Shown here: one piece after another, positions 1-10,904 of the stretch
How the letters are laid out: each line of letters opens with the position of its first letter
Numbering within the stretch: the first letter of the stretch is position 1
Origin: Anaeramoeba flamelloides
Lineage: Eukaryota; Metamonada; Anaeramoebidae
DNA length: 64,000 nucleotides
Direction of reading: 5' to 3'
Assembly (NCBI GenBank): GCA_027625915.1
Contig: JANTQA010000060.1
Span: 186,001 to 250,000, forward strand
Notes under the pieces: generated by a model
Database searches by the model: none
The model's input: the letters and a program-made list of their open reading frames with translations, nothing else
Told to the model about the DNA's origin: nothing
Position numbers and translations under genes: made by a program

Positions 1-305
1 CAACCCAATTATTGTTATATTATTGACAATTGGTTAGTTTATGCAAATCAATTTCATTATTATTGCTGTTGCTGGTTGCTATTCATTTTGAAATGGCGTT
101 TTTTTTGACCATTTAAGAGATATTGAGACAATTATCTAAAATTTTTTAATAAATTTCTCTTTCTTCAATAAAATTGTTTCTAATTTTTTGAATTGAGTGA
201 TCAATCACACTTAAAAATCCGAAATTATTAATCTATATATATATTTAATATTTTATCAATTTTGTTGACTTTATAATAGATAACTCGATGCGGATTTTTA
301 ACTAG

Positions 306-966
306 AACTTATACAGAATGTCGAAAGCTCTCATCACTTGACAAATCAAAATATTACGATGAAAAAGATACTCATAAAACATATCCTTGTTGGTATTCTA
401 AAGAAAAAAATTCATTATCAACTCTGTTTGATCCTGTATCAACTTGGCTATGGACTCTCTTTTTATGGATTCCTGGTATGCTTTGCTTTATAATTGGTGT
501 CATCACACTATGTTGTTACAAAAGGTCTTCATTTCGTTATAAAAAAAGGACACCAATTCTTAGTGGATCTAATCAAACAGAATACATACCACCTAAACCT
601 ATTATCGAACCACTAAAAACTGGTTTTTCTAGTAGTAGTAGTAGTAGTAGTAGTTCATCATCATCATCTAAATCCGAAAAAAAAAACAAAACAAATCCAG
701 ATTTCAATATCAATTATCAAGGACCATTAGATAATACGATGAACATGGGAATGAACAATAACATGGGAATGGATAATAACATGGGGATGAACAATAACAT
801 GGGAATAGAAAATAACTTGGGAATGAACAACAACATGGGAATAGAAAATAACTTGGGAATGAACAACAACATGGGAATGGACAATAACATGGGAATGGAC
901 AACCCTAATCTAACAAATAACTTATTTGATTCTAACGTAGGTACAACAAATGAGCAAAATCTTTAA
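306..966 (+). CDS. Membrane protein with Asn/Met-Gly repeat tail (3' part)
   Basis: Not recognised. The readable exon starts after an AG at 304-305 and runs to TAA at 964-966. It opens with a short polar stretch containing two Cys (TECRK, YPCWYSK), then one strong hydrophobic segment (about 430-520, STWLWTLFLWIPG followed by FIIGVITLCC), a basic stretch, a run of 14 Ser (about 632-668) and a low-complexity tail of nine roughly 6-residue units such as MGMNNN/MGIENN. That order suggests an extracytoplasmic Cys-containing domain, one transmembrane helix and a disordered cytosolic tail. No in-frame start exists before the upstream stop near 278, so at least one 5' exon is missing. A hydrophobic stretch near 45-95 (FIIIAVAGCY) could be part of it, but I cannot place a donor. 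The gene may begin outside the window. Confidence 0.6.
738..903 (+). repeat. 18-bp coding minisatellite
   Basis: About nine tandem copies of an 18-bp unit related to ATGGGAATGAACAATAAC, encoding (M/L)G(M/I)(N/D/E)NN. Adjacent pairs such as MGIENN-LGMNNN recur as 36-bp blocks, which points to recent unequal exchange. Confidence 0.9.
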
Positions 967-1248
967 GAATAAAACCATTTAAAAAAATAAAAGCTTTTTT
1001 TTTTAGAGTTATATATATATGAATATTTCTCTTTTTTAATTTCAGAAATCTATTGATTTTATTTTTATTTTTTTTTTCTTTTACTTATTTTATTATTATT
1101 TAACAAAATTGCTGACTCTATTTAATGAAAATTTCACAATTTCCTTAAAAATAAATTCATTTCTCCGAAAAAAATAATAATATTTTTTATCATTTATTTA
1201 TTTTAACTTTTATTTAAAAATTCCAATTCATTTTCAGGATCCACCTAC

Positions 1249-1455
1249 CAAATGAATTCTTCTTATACACCACAAATGTTATCATTTCATATTGGTTAAA
1301 GTGAATAGGATCCTTTATCCAAAGATTAAAATATTTTATTTTGCCAAAAAGGTACTTTTTTATTCTCAGTAGATATGCACATTTAACAGATTTTGAGTAC
1401 CTCAGCGCCTCAGAAACAATAATCATGAATTTCATTTCGTTATCTAAATTATTAT
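1249..1455 (-). CDS. Possible orphan internal exon
   Basis: A 69-codon open stretch on the minus strand lies between a good acceptor (pyrimidine-rich cttctctttttctttaaag ending at 1456) and a donor-like GTAGGT at 1248. It reads NNLDNEMKFMIIVSEALRYS then continues with basic and aromatic residues (KYLFGKIKYFNLWIKDPIHF). The composition is protein-like rather than the Lys/Asn/Phe/Ile noise of the spacers. I do not recognise a family, found no partner exons, and the downstream side runs into the 3' end of the plus-strand gene. It could be a relic. Confidence 0.28.
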
Positions 1456-1900
1456 CTTTAAAGAAAAAGAGAAGTGTTAATTATCCACTACAACACTTTT
1501 TTCAAAAATTTTGACTCACTTAATAATGTTAATGGGGGTTGAATGTTCAGGTTTTGTCTCATATTCTTCTTAAAAATATATTTTCAAATTTTTGGATCAG
1601 AATCATTTTTTCTAATTTTTGCAAATTTTTTCTAATTTTGCATTTTCAAATTTTTGTTTTTCTTTTGTTTTTTTGTTTTTCTTTTGTTTTTTTGTTTTTA
1701 TGAAAAATTTGTTGAAAAAATGTGACTATTTTTGAGATCTCCAAAACTACTCATCGGATTTTGATAATCAAGGAGATTTAAATTGTAATAGTTGTTTTGC
1801 TTTTTCAAATTTACAGATAAAATCATTTATTGATTTTTTTTTTCTTTTTCTTTCTTTTTTTGGTTTTTGTTTTTTCTCTTTTTCGTTTTTTAACTTTTAA

Positions 1901-2647
1901 GGGATTAGCGTCTAACAAGGAGAAGCCTAGGATCAAAGTATGTTGTTATTGAACGTAACTACATAAGTGTTACATGGTTCAAATGTCTCTAAAAAATCTA
2001 TTAGTAAAGTAGTAATATTTGTTGATCCTCCTCAATTAAAAATGCTCTGTGAATTTACAAAAACCCAGCAATTTCGAAAAATAATCGGCATTTTGCCATA
2101 AATTTAAAGGTTGAATTATCAATATTCAGACTACAAAGTCACAAAATATCTTTCTTAAATTTGTGGCAAAATGTAGATTAGTTACTAAAAAATTTGTTTT
2201 TTTTTAAAAATTAAATAATTAACCAATAAATTTTTTTGATAAATTATTTCTCAAATCATGGAAATATATTGATTCTACAAGTAGCTTTATCAAAAACAAA
2301 CAAAACTAATCAGTCTTTGTGCTTTTTTGGTGTTACTCATTATGTTAATCTTTGAAATTCAAAAATTATAAAAATAGTTACTTTTGGAAGTTCTAAATAT
2401 AAATTATTAAATACTATAAAGATTATTATTTTGAGTTTCGATTTTTAGTTTTGTAAAAGGAATTAAAAAAATTTTTCAAAATGAAACTTTTTTAATTGTG
2501 ATCATTAAGAAAAAATCAGATAATTTATTGTTCAATAATATTTTTAATAGATTTTTAAGAGCCATTTGAACCATGGTGCACTTATATCATTTACACACAA
2601 TTACAACATATTTTGATTATAGAGATATCTATGGTGACGCTAATCCC
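1901..2647. mobile_element. TTAA-flanked TIR element, copy 1
   Basis: Starts GGGATTAGCG and ends CGCTAATCCC, flanked on both sides by TTAA (1897-1900 and 2648-2651). The terminal inverted repeats extend over 100 bp and include an ATGTTGT motif and TGGTTCAAATG near each end. A diverged second copy lies at 14195-14959 with the same TTAA flanks. The TTAA duplication is typical of piggyBac-type transposases. No transposase reading frame is present, so this is a non-autonomous copy. Confidence 0.8.
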
Positions 2648-3270
2648 TTAAGTATATTTTTATTTTGATTCTTTTTTTAAGAAAGATCAAGTAGAAAAAA
2701 ATAATTAAGAAAATATAAATAAACATAAGAAACTTGAGACGATTGATTTGCTGATTTTTAAAGGGGGGATAACGACATAACACACTCAAGTGAAAAAATA
2801 AAATTAAAATAACAAAAAAAAAACCGAAAAAAAAAAAAACGAAAACGAATAGTATAAAATATATATAAATATTAATATTTTAGAACCAAATATTAGTTAA
2901 GTAGAAATTATGTACGTTATCTAAAAAATAACCAATTTTTGTAGTTTATCAATTATTTTTTTATTTAAGGACATAATTCCTCGATACTTGTTTTTTTTTT
3001 TTTATCCAAATTAGTTTTCCAATTTTTCAAAAATTAAATCACAAAAGTGGACATCGAGGCTCATCAGATCTCTCTTGTTACAAGAAAACTTTTATAGATA
3101 TATTTAAATAAAATTTGAAAAAAAACTACCTCCTTATGACCCACTACAGATCTTCTTAGATCCTTGAAATGTATCATAATTTTTTCCTCTTAAGCTTTAA
3201 TACACTGAAAAAAGAACTAAAATAAAATGAAGAAACTAAAAGAGAAGTTTTAAAAAGTCAAAAGAAAACA

Positions 3271-3785
3271 ATATTAAAGTTGTAAAAAAAATACCTGATA
3301 TGAAAAAAATGCCTGAACAAGATTTTTAATTTTGAATATTCTAAAATTTTTTATGTAATTTCATTTATTTACGATAAAATCCTATTTTTAAGAATCAAAC
3401 TTTTTAAATTATAACTCACCCACTTATTAGAATGATTATTAAAGAAATCACAATTGTTCAAAACACCATTCAATCAATCAAAAAACAAGAATAAAAATTA
3501 TCATTTTCCAAACTCTAGTAAAGCTCTATAAAACTCGATTGTTTTTCAAAAAAAAAGTTGATCTACTTCGGTTATCAAACAATAACTCGAGTATTTTAGA
3601 GACAAACCCTACTTTGATGAACTTTGGCTAGTATATTATTTATCTCACAAACAAATTGGTTATTTAATAAAAGGATTTGATTAAAAATAAATGAAATTAC
3701 ACAAAAATTTTCCTAAAACTTACAATTAAAAATCTTGTTCAGGCATTTTTTCCATGTCAGGTATTTTTTTCACTGCTATAATTGA
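3271..3785. mobile_element. Foldback element with ~120-bp inverted repeats
   Basis: The left arm (about 3282-3405) and right arm (about 3650-3775) are inverted copies sharing ATACCTGA(T/C)ATG, ATGCCTGAACAAGATTTTTA and GTAATTTCATTTATTT. The roughly 250-bp centre is AT-rich with no reading frame. No target duplication was identified. It ends about 65 bp upstream of the tRNA-Arg gene. Confidence 0.65.
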
Positions 3786-3849
3786 AAAAATGAGATTTCT
3801 TTTAATAATCACATTATTAAGTGTAAAAAATCTTTTATATTGGAAAGAA

Positions 3850-3922
3850 GCATATTTAGCTCAGCGGTAGTAGCATCTGACTTCTAATCGGAAGGCCGGG
3901 GGTTCGATTCCCTCAGTATGCA
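3850..3922 (+). tRNA. tRNA-Arg (UCU)
   Basis: A full cloverleaf can be drawn. The acceptor GCATATT pairs with AGTATGC with discriminator A. The anticodon stem TCTGA/TCGGA closes loop CTTCTAA, giving anticodon UCU (reads AGA). The T arm is GGGGG-TTCGATT-CCCTC. There is no intron and no encoded CCA. The D arm reads GCTCAGCGGTAGTAGC, with one extra T compared with the usual GGTAGAGC, leaving a weak fourth D-stem pair. Confidence 0.88.
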
Positions 3923-4079
3923 TCCATATTTTTTTATTCTATTTTAATTATTTATAATTTTTGAACCTTTTTACCTTTTCCAAATTTCCCTTTTTAAGTT
4001 TTTTTGAGGTTTTTTTTTTTTTTTTTCTACTTTTTTGGGTGTTTGGGGGAAGGTAAAAGGAATAAAAAAATAATTATTA

Positions 4080-4320
4080 GAATTGATAGACTGGGTGATC
4101 ATGACTAAGCTAACCAAACTTGTTCATAATCAGATCTAAAACCAATCGAACTGGAATTATGCAACTGAGATAACTGAACCCAACGAATGCGATCTAGTAC
4201 AAACCAAAGTGAACCGAATTGAACTTTCCGAACTCTCTGTAGAGTAGTTAATTGGACTGGATTTTTGTTGTAGAGTCGGTATCTTGTACTGGGATTTGTG
4301 AAAACAAGATTTGGAGAACT
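4080..4320. other. GC-elevated spacer with AACC/GAAC motifs
   Basis: About 240 bp stand out from the AT-rich background: repeated degenerate words such as AACCAAAG, AACCGAA, AACTGGA and GAACC occur with no reading frame of length. It looks like an old degenerate tandem repeat or an RNA-like segment. No function can be assigned. Confidence 0.4.
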
Positions 4321-4718
4321 TGCAAAAAAAATAAAAAATAAAAATAAAAAAAAAAATTAAAGCAACCTAAAAGAATATTTCTAAATCCAATTCTTATTCT
4401 TAGTAACTCAATAACTTTATCTATTCAACCCATCTATAAAGTTTAAAATCAAAATTTAATAAACAACAAATTTCATTTGATCTATAGTTGTTCAAATATT
4501 TAGAACTCTTTATTAAAAACAAACTATCGTGGCTACTGTTAATTGCAAAATAAAAAGATCAAAATTTTCCATCAACTTTTCAAAATAAAATCACCAGAAA
4601 TAAAACAAATCAACCAAAGTCACACCAATTCTAAAAGGGGAAATTAATAAATTAATATTGTTTACTGAGTTCTAAATTTGAAATGTTACATGATTGAAGA
4701 AACTCTTTTTTTGGAAAG

Positions 4719-5165
4719 ATGAACGAAAATTTTGATCTTTTTATTTTACAACAAATAGTTTACAAAAAAATCAAGACAAAAGGAAACAAACACCAACCCA
4801 ATCAACACTTGGGGCACAAAAAAAAACGTTTCACTGAAGTTTTTACTTTTTTCTATTATTTCCAGGGTTCACATTTCAAATCTTTTTTGAAAAAAAACCA
4901 AAATAATTCTTTTTTTGATTCTTTTAATCAAAGGATTATTTTTTCTTCCTATGATAAGTCTCAACTCATTTATTGTTTACATTTGATTTTACAAGGGACA
5001 CACTTCATTCTTAAAAATTTAATAATTATTAAGTTTTTTTTAATTCAAAAAGAATTTTATATTTCTCAAAAAAAAAAATTAATTTTTAAGGTTTTTCTTC
5101 TTGGGATTTTAGTTTTCGTCATCCTGTCATCAATCCTGAAGTTTTTTAAGTTTCTCTATGATTAG
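4719..5165 (+). CDS. Hypothetical 148-aa protein, C-terminal TM
   Basis: An ATG-initiated intronless frame of 148 codons, long for this AT-rich background. It has a polar, basic N-terminal half (KTKGNKHQPNQHLGHKKK), Phe/Asn-rich middle, and a hydrophobic segment near the C terminus (KVFLLGILVFVILSSILKFF) that would suit a tail-anchored membrane protein. No family recognised. The surroundings are mobile-element debris and the composition is not clearly coding, so it may be a chance frame. Confidence 0.25.
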   Translation: MNENFDLFILQQIVYKKIKTKGNKHQPNQHLGHKKKRFTEVFTFFYYFQGSHFKSFLKKNQNNSFFDSFNQRIIFSSYDKSQLIYCLHLILQGTHFILKNLIIIKFFLIQKEFYISQKKKLIFKVFLLGILVFVILSSILKFFKFLYD

Positions 5166-5616
5166 AAAAAATTTTTTCTTTGAAATTGAATCAAAACATT
5201 CTTTTTTTTTTTTTAATAGAGTTTTGGTAACAAATAAAAATTCTTTTTTGATTTATTGAATAAGAATAAAATAATTTACAATGTTTTTGAAAAATTAGAC
5301 TTCAAAGATACTTTAACAAGTGAAAAACGTTTGATAAAAATTGATTCCATTGGAATCATTTTAATATTATAATTCCAAATTTTTATTTTTTGAGATTCTA
5401 AAAATTCCAAAAATGGAATTATTTTGGGAACTCTGTTTATTTCTTTTGGGTTTTTGATTTGTTTATATTTTTTACAATATTTGTTTTTTTTTTATTATCA
5501 AATAAGTGTAAATTACACTTTAAAGGCACTTTCACTTAATTTTTTTTAAAAGTAAACTATCATTCAAAATCATTGGCCCATCAAAAATCAAAATTTAAAG
5601 AAAAATATTTTTAATA

Positions 5617-5812
5617 CAGTCAATTTCATTTTAAAGGCACAAACTTTCAACGAAAATTAAGGCACAAAAAAAATCTCAAATTAAGGCACAAAATTCAGAT
5701 TCTAGTAAAATAATTTGTGAAAATTAAAATTCCAAATTTTGTGCCTTAATTTGAAATTTTTTTGTGCTTTAAATTTCGTTGAAAGTTTGTGCCTTAAAAG
5801 TGAAACTGACTG
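5617..5812. mobile_element. TA-flanked palindromic MITE, copy 1
   Basis: A 196-bp near-perfect palindrome bounded by TA on each side. The ends read CAGTCA(A/G)TTTCA...TGAAACTGACTG. Arms carry GGCACAAACTTTCAACGAAA, then two more GGCACAAA blocks, mirrored as TTTGTGCC. TA target duplication with a CAGT start is typical of Tc1/mariner-type elements. Only arms remain and no transposase is encoded. Related copies are at 9251, 32544, 37985, 51609 and 54498. Confidence 0.85.
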
Positions 5813-5884
5813 TACTTGTAGTTATCTATTATAATATCAAAATTTTTATTTTAATATTTGGTTCACTACTCCAGGGGTACACAA

Positions 5885-6582
5885 CACTACAAGGAAAATT
5901 TTTTCAAAAAAAAATCTCTAAATTTTGTATTTTTGAAATACACTCTTAAAATAAACATTATTATACATAACAAATTTCAATGAGGTTTACAACTTTAATA
6001 GATATTAATAGGAATTGAAAAAAAAATGAAATTTTTCAGTAATATTTTTTTCATTTTTAATTGTAAAATTTTTGAATTTTTTAATTGACTTAGTAGAGCG
6101 ATAATTTCAAGTATTTTTTAATAGTCTAAAAGGAAACATATTTTTCAATTTGAAAATAGCACAAAATATTTTAATCAAAAGATATTGCTAAATTAAATTG
6201 AAAATCTGATTTTTTATCTGTTTTTGGAATATTTTTTGTAATTTTATTTTTTTCCATGTTTGAGTTTTTATATACATTCCTGGTTGTTTTCTGCAACATG
6301 CTTTAACATATATTCTTTTTTCAATCTTAATGTTCAATCAAAAATTAATTCATTTCAACTTTTCCCAATAAAAAAATACCCTGAAAATAGGTGTTTTTTT
6401 CAAAAGTCGGCATTTTTGAAAAGGGGGGTATTCAAAATTTCAAGAGCTTAATAGCTATCCTTTTTTTATTACATAAAATTATGATAACTTTGAAAAAATA
6501 ATTTATAAAAGAAGTATAACTGAAATCCAGTGTATAGTTTTGGCTAACTTTAATTTTAGGTATTTAAATTTTCCTTGTAGTG
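5885..6582. mobile_element. CACTA-ended non-autonomous element
   Basis: The left end CACTACAAGGAAAATTT at 5885 is mirrored by AAATTTTCCTTGTAGTG ending at 6582. CACTACAAG is the classic terminus of En/Spm (CMC/CACTA) transposons. The 698-bp body is AT-rich without a transposase. A clean 3-bp target duplication is not visible, so the call rests on the terminal match and inverted symmetry. Confidence 0.6.
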
Positions 6583-7860
6583 AAGTATAAATTGAAAAAA
6601 ATTGAATTTTTAAATATCGGAACTCTGGGCGAATTACTCATCGTTCCAAAATCAAAATAATATGAAAAATTGATTTTTAAAGTTTAGAGCCCTTTATCTC
6701 CTCTAGTTTAGAAGTTATTCTCAATTTTCGATTTTTTGTCAAAAAAAATTTTTTTTTTGAAATTTTGAATTTTTCATTTTTCAAAAAGGTGCATATTAAT
6801 ACAAAAATAATTTTTTTTTTGGTATTTTTAAGATCATCTTACTAGGGTAATTTTTCATCAAAAATATGATTTTGGTGAAAAAAATTGAGAAAATTAAGGT
6901 TTATAAAAATTTTTTTTTTGAAATTTTTTTTTACTACTCTTTTGATTTTCTCATTTTTGATTTACTCAAATATTATATTTAAAATATATTTTAAACTACA
7001 ATAGTTATAAAAATTTTAATTTTGAATTTTTTTTTTTTAGATTAAAAAAAATTTATTTTTATTTTTATTTCACTTTTCTCCAAGGTAAAAATAAAAATAT
7101 ACAAGTTATGGTGAATATTAGTTGATAAAATGAAATATAAAAATACTTTTGACTCAGACAATAAATTTTTTTCAAAAATTTTTTATTTTGATTTTTTTAT
7201 AAAGTTTTCAAATTTAAACTATATGAAGGTAAGTGGTTTCGAAAATATTTAGAATTTAAAATGGATGTTTTTGACTTTTTTCAAAATTGTAAATTTTAAA
7301 AAATGTGTTTAAAAAAAATTTTTCAAAATTTTTTTAATGTACTAAAAATAGGTCACTTTGAAAAAAAATATTTTTTTAAATATCTCAAAAAAATGATTTT
7401 TATTTTTATTTTCACTGAAAAAACTTGTTTAAAAAAAATTTTTTTTTTTTAATAGGAAAACTCTAGTAAAAATTCATTTTTTTCAAATTTATAATAAAAC
7501 AATTCACATAACAAATATTTTCAAAAAAAAATTATTAGAACTCATCTTATTTTATCTAAATATTCATTTTTTTCAAATCTTTGATAGTATAATCACTAGA
7601 AAAATATAAAAAAATGCTAAAAAATTAAAAACAAATTTTTACTAGAGTTTCCAATTAAAAAGAATTTTTAAAAAAAATAAAAAAATTTTTTCATAAGTTT
7701 TTTTCAAATCAATTTTAAATTTTATAATTTTTTTACAATTAAAAAAAAAAATTTTTTTTTTCATCACAAAAAACTTTTAGTTTTTTTTTCAAAAAAAAAA
7801 ATATATTAGAAAAATTATTCAATTAAAAATTCAATTTTATTATCTTCAGAAATTTATAAT
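6583..7860. other. Extremely AT-rich low-complexity spacer
   Basis: Nearly 1.3 kb of overlapping poly-A/poly-T words (TTTTTTGAAATTTT, CAAAAATT and similar) with many short self-complementary stretches and no frame, motif or conserved repeat boundary. Confidence 0.7.
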
Positions 7861-7883
7861 TTTAAAATATCCAATAATTACTC

Positions 7884-7958
7884 ATTAGCTCAGCGGTAGA
7901 GCACCGAGTTCTCAAAATTCGAAAAATGTTTAGCCTGAGTTCGATTTCCGGAAAGATC
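7884..7958 (+). pseudogene. tRNA-like relic
   Basis: The D arm is intact (TTAGCTCAGCGGTAGAGCA) and is followed by CCGAGTTCTCAAAA, which resembles an anticodon arm with loop TTCTCAA (Glu CUC), and later a T-loop-like GAGTTCGATTTC. The anticodon 3' stem, T stem and acceptor do not pair properly, and extra bases separate the arms. Most likely a decayed tRNA copy or tRNA-derived repeat, less likely an intron-containing tRNA. Confidence 0.5.
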
Positions 7959-9250
7959 AATAAAATTATTAATTTTTTTTTTTTAAATTTTTATATATGT
8001 CCCTACGACCCAAAAAACACTAAAAATGGAAAACTGATCAAATACTTTCCATTAATACAATTAAAAAAACAAAATGATAAAATAAAAATAAATAAAGTTT
8101 CAATTTAGCTTTTTCTTGAAAACATTTTTTGCCAAAATCATTGAATTCAAACTTGAAATTATGTATATTTTTAGATTCACTATCTTGTTTAAACTCAATT
8201 ACAAAAAAATATTCTAAATTATGGGGAATTTTCTTTTCACAAAAGGAACTAATTTGGTCTTCAAATGTTTTTTTTTAGTTTTAAATGGTAAAATAAAAAA
8301 AAAGTTAAACTAAAAGGATAAACTTTCTGGAAAAGCATTCTAATTTAATATATTAACTTTTCTTTGATTTCAAACTTTTCTCAAACCCAATTTTTCAAAA
8401 AAAAATAAAAAAGTGCACACTAATTCCAAAAAATATTTTAGATATTCAAAAGTTGAGAGTGTTTTTATTCTAAAAAAATTTATCCCAGTAGTTAATTGAA
8501 TTAAGTATGAAACTTAGATTTCGAAAAATATTAATCAGGAAAAAATAGTGCTTAATTTTATTAAGGACATATATATAATTTGATCAATTAAAGTATATAT
8601 GTTTGCTACCTGAATTTACCTTTAAATCTTTTCAAAATTCCTTTTTTTCAAAAATAAAAATCTTCTTTAGGTACCAAAATTCGGATAAATACTGGTAACT
8701 AAGTATTTTTCTGTGTGGGGAGTCGAAGATTTTCAATTATTTATTTATACTAAAACCTACAATTAATTTTTTTTTTTTTTTTTTTTTCAAAAAAAAAACT
8801 TTAAAATTCATTTTAATCTATGGGAGTCACTATATAAAAAATATAAAAACAATCTCAATTTTTCATTTTTTTTTGGGACTCTTATATTTTTTGAGTTATT
8901 GCCCAAAATAGTTGTGAAAAATCACAAAAAAAATATTTGTATATAAAAATCGATTTTGAACAATATCTCGAAAAATAGACGCCCTAGAGACTTCTAAACA
9001 CCAAAAATCGAAATTTAAGAAAATTTTGAATTTGTTGAGAAATAAAAAAAATTTTTTTGATCCCAGTTTTATATTTACTCTTGAGTATTTGTTTTTCTTC
9101 AAAAAATAAAATAAAAAAAGTTAAAAAAAAATTTCAAAAAAAATGGGCCATTTATTTTGAATGAAGCATTACATGAAAAAAAAATTTTTTTTTTTAAAAA
9201 TTAATAAAACCCATTTATCGATTCTCCTCCCATTTGAATAACTAAATCTA

Positions 9251-9448
9251 CAGTCAGTTTCGCTTTTAAGGCACAAACTTTCAACGAAATTTAAGGCACA
9301 AAAAAATCTCAAATTAAAGCACAATTTTTTGGAATTTTAATTTTCACAAATTATTTTACTAGAATTTGAATTTTGTGCCTTAATTTGAGATTTTTTTTTG
9401 TGCCTTAAATTTCGTAGAAAGTTTGTGTCTTAATAGTGAAACTGACTG
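9251..9448. mobile_element. TA-flanked palindromic MITE, copy 2
   Basis: 198 bp, flanked by TA at 9249-9250 and 9449-9450. Ends CAGTCAGTTTCGC and GTGAAACTGACTG; arms carry the same CTTTCAACGAAATTTAAGGC block as copy 1. One of the best preserved copies in the window. Confidence 0.88.
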
Positions 9449-10904
9449 TAATCTCTTTGTCATATTTGAAACCAATTTTTTCCATTAATTCATCTGTTAC
9501 TTCTTTCCAAATTTTTTCATTTTCATTTTCCATTTTAACAAAAAACTTTAGAAAAAATAAAAAAGAGAAAAAATGATTTATTTGCAAACTTTTCATTGCG
9601 AGAGGAAAAACTTCAAAACGATACCAAAGCAATTCAAAATTGAAATATAAGGTGGGCCATTTATTTTGAATTTTAGTTTATTTCCAACGTAAAATCCTAG
9701 ATTTCACCATTGTTCAAAGAAAAGAGCACCCCCAATTTTTTTTTCGTTTAAAAAGTAAAAGCAAAAAATTGATAAGAAAAAAAAAACAAAAAAAATTTAA
9801 AAAGGAAATTTAAAAAGGGTTTATTCGAAGAAATTGACAAAAAATCAAAAAAAAAAAATAAAAAAAAAACTCCAATACAATCTTTAATTAAGGAAAAACA
9901 AAATCACAGTCTCAACACTTCTGGCTAATTTAATTCAATTTGATAATTGATCATGAATGTTCATTTGGGGATCGTGATTTAATCCTTCTATAGTTATTTA
10001 CTTCCCCTTTGCTTTTTTATTATCAAGTTACACGCCCTTACTTTCAGGCTTTCAGTATCTCCAGTATTAGAAAGTAACCCCTTAATCTTTTTTCTTTACT
10101 TAGGTAAACCCCTTTCCAAATATCAAGAAAATTTAACCAGGGAAAAAACGGAGAAAAACAAAATATCTGATTTTTATATGTTGATAATAATATAAAGTCA
10201 AATAATTAATAAGATTTCAGAATTAGTTATCTATAAATACTCAATTATATATATATATATATATATATATCTAAGCTAAATTTCAAAAATAGGAGCAGAT
10301 TTTTCATCATAAAAAAATTTGTTTAATTGTTTTTTAATTTGAATAATAATGTATTTTACTAAAGTATTTAGAGATAATAACCAAAATAGATTAATAAATA
10401 AAAATATAGTGTAATCACTTTATTTTTTGAAAGGCAAACGAAAAAAGAAAAAAATATTAAAAAAAAGTTTGCCCCTAATTTTGAAATTTGGTTTATATAT
10501 TACACTGTAGTTATTGCTTGTGACTACTTAAAATGTTTGAAATATAATAAAAAAAAATTATGAAATAAATAAGTACAACTTTAAATGTAAATTGATTTCA
10601 TGAAATCAATATTAAGGAATAATAAACAATAATAAAATTGAAGTAACATTATTTTTTCAATGTAAATTCCAAATAAAAGCTAAAATTAATTAATTTATGC
10701 TAAATAATTCTGGTAAAATTTTCTTGAGATGCAGGTATTAACTTTTACTCTTAAAATTATTTTACAAAGTGAACTTGTTTTTAGTTCAAAAAATAAAACG
10801 AAAATATGATAAACTTGAAAAATATTAATATAACTGAAATTTAAAATTAATCAAAAAAAAATCCAATCTTTTTTATATATGAGAGGGTGTAAAAAAGCGA
10901 CTGT

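Noticed and set aside
717-902. Minus-strand open frame of repeated IPMLL/FIPKL units
   Set aside because: Antisense of the 18-bp coding minisatellite; the sense strand continues a real exon.
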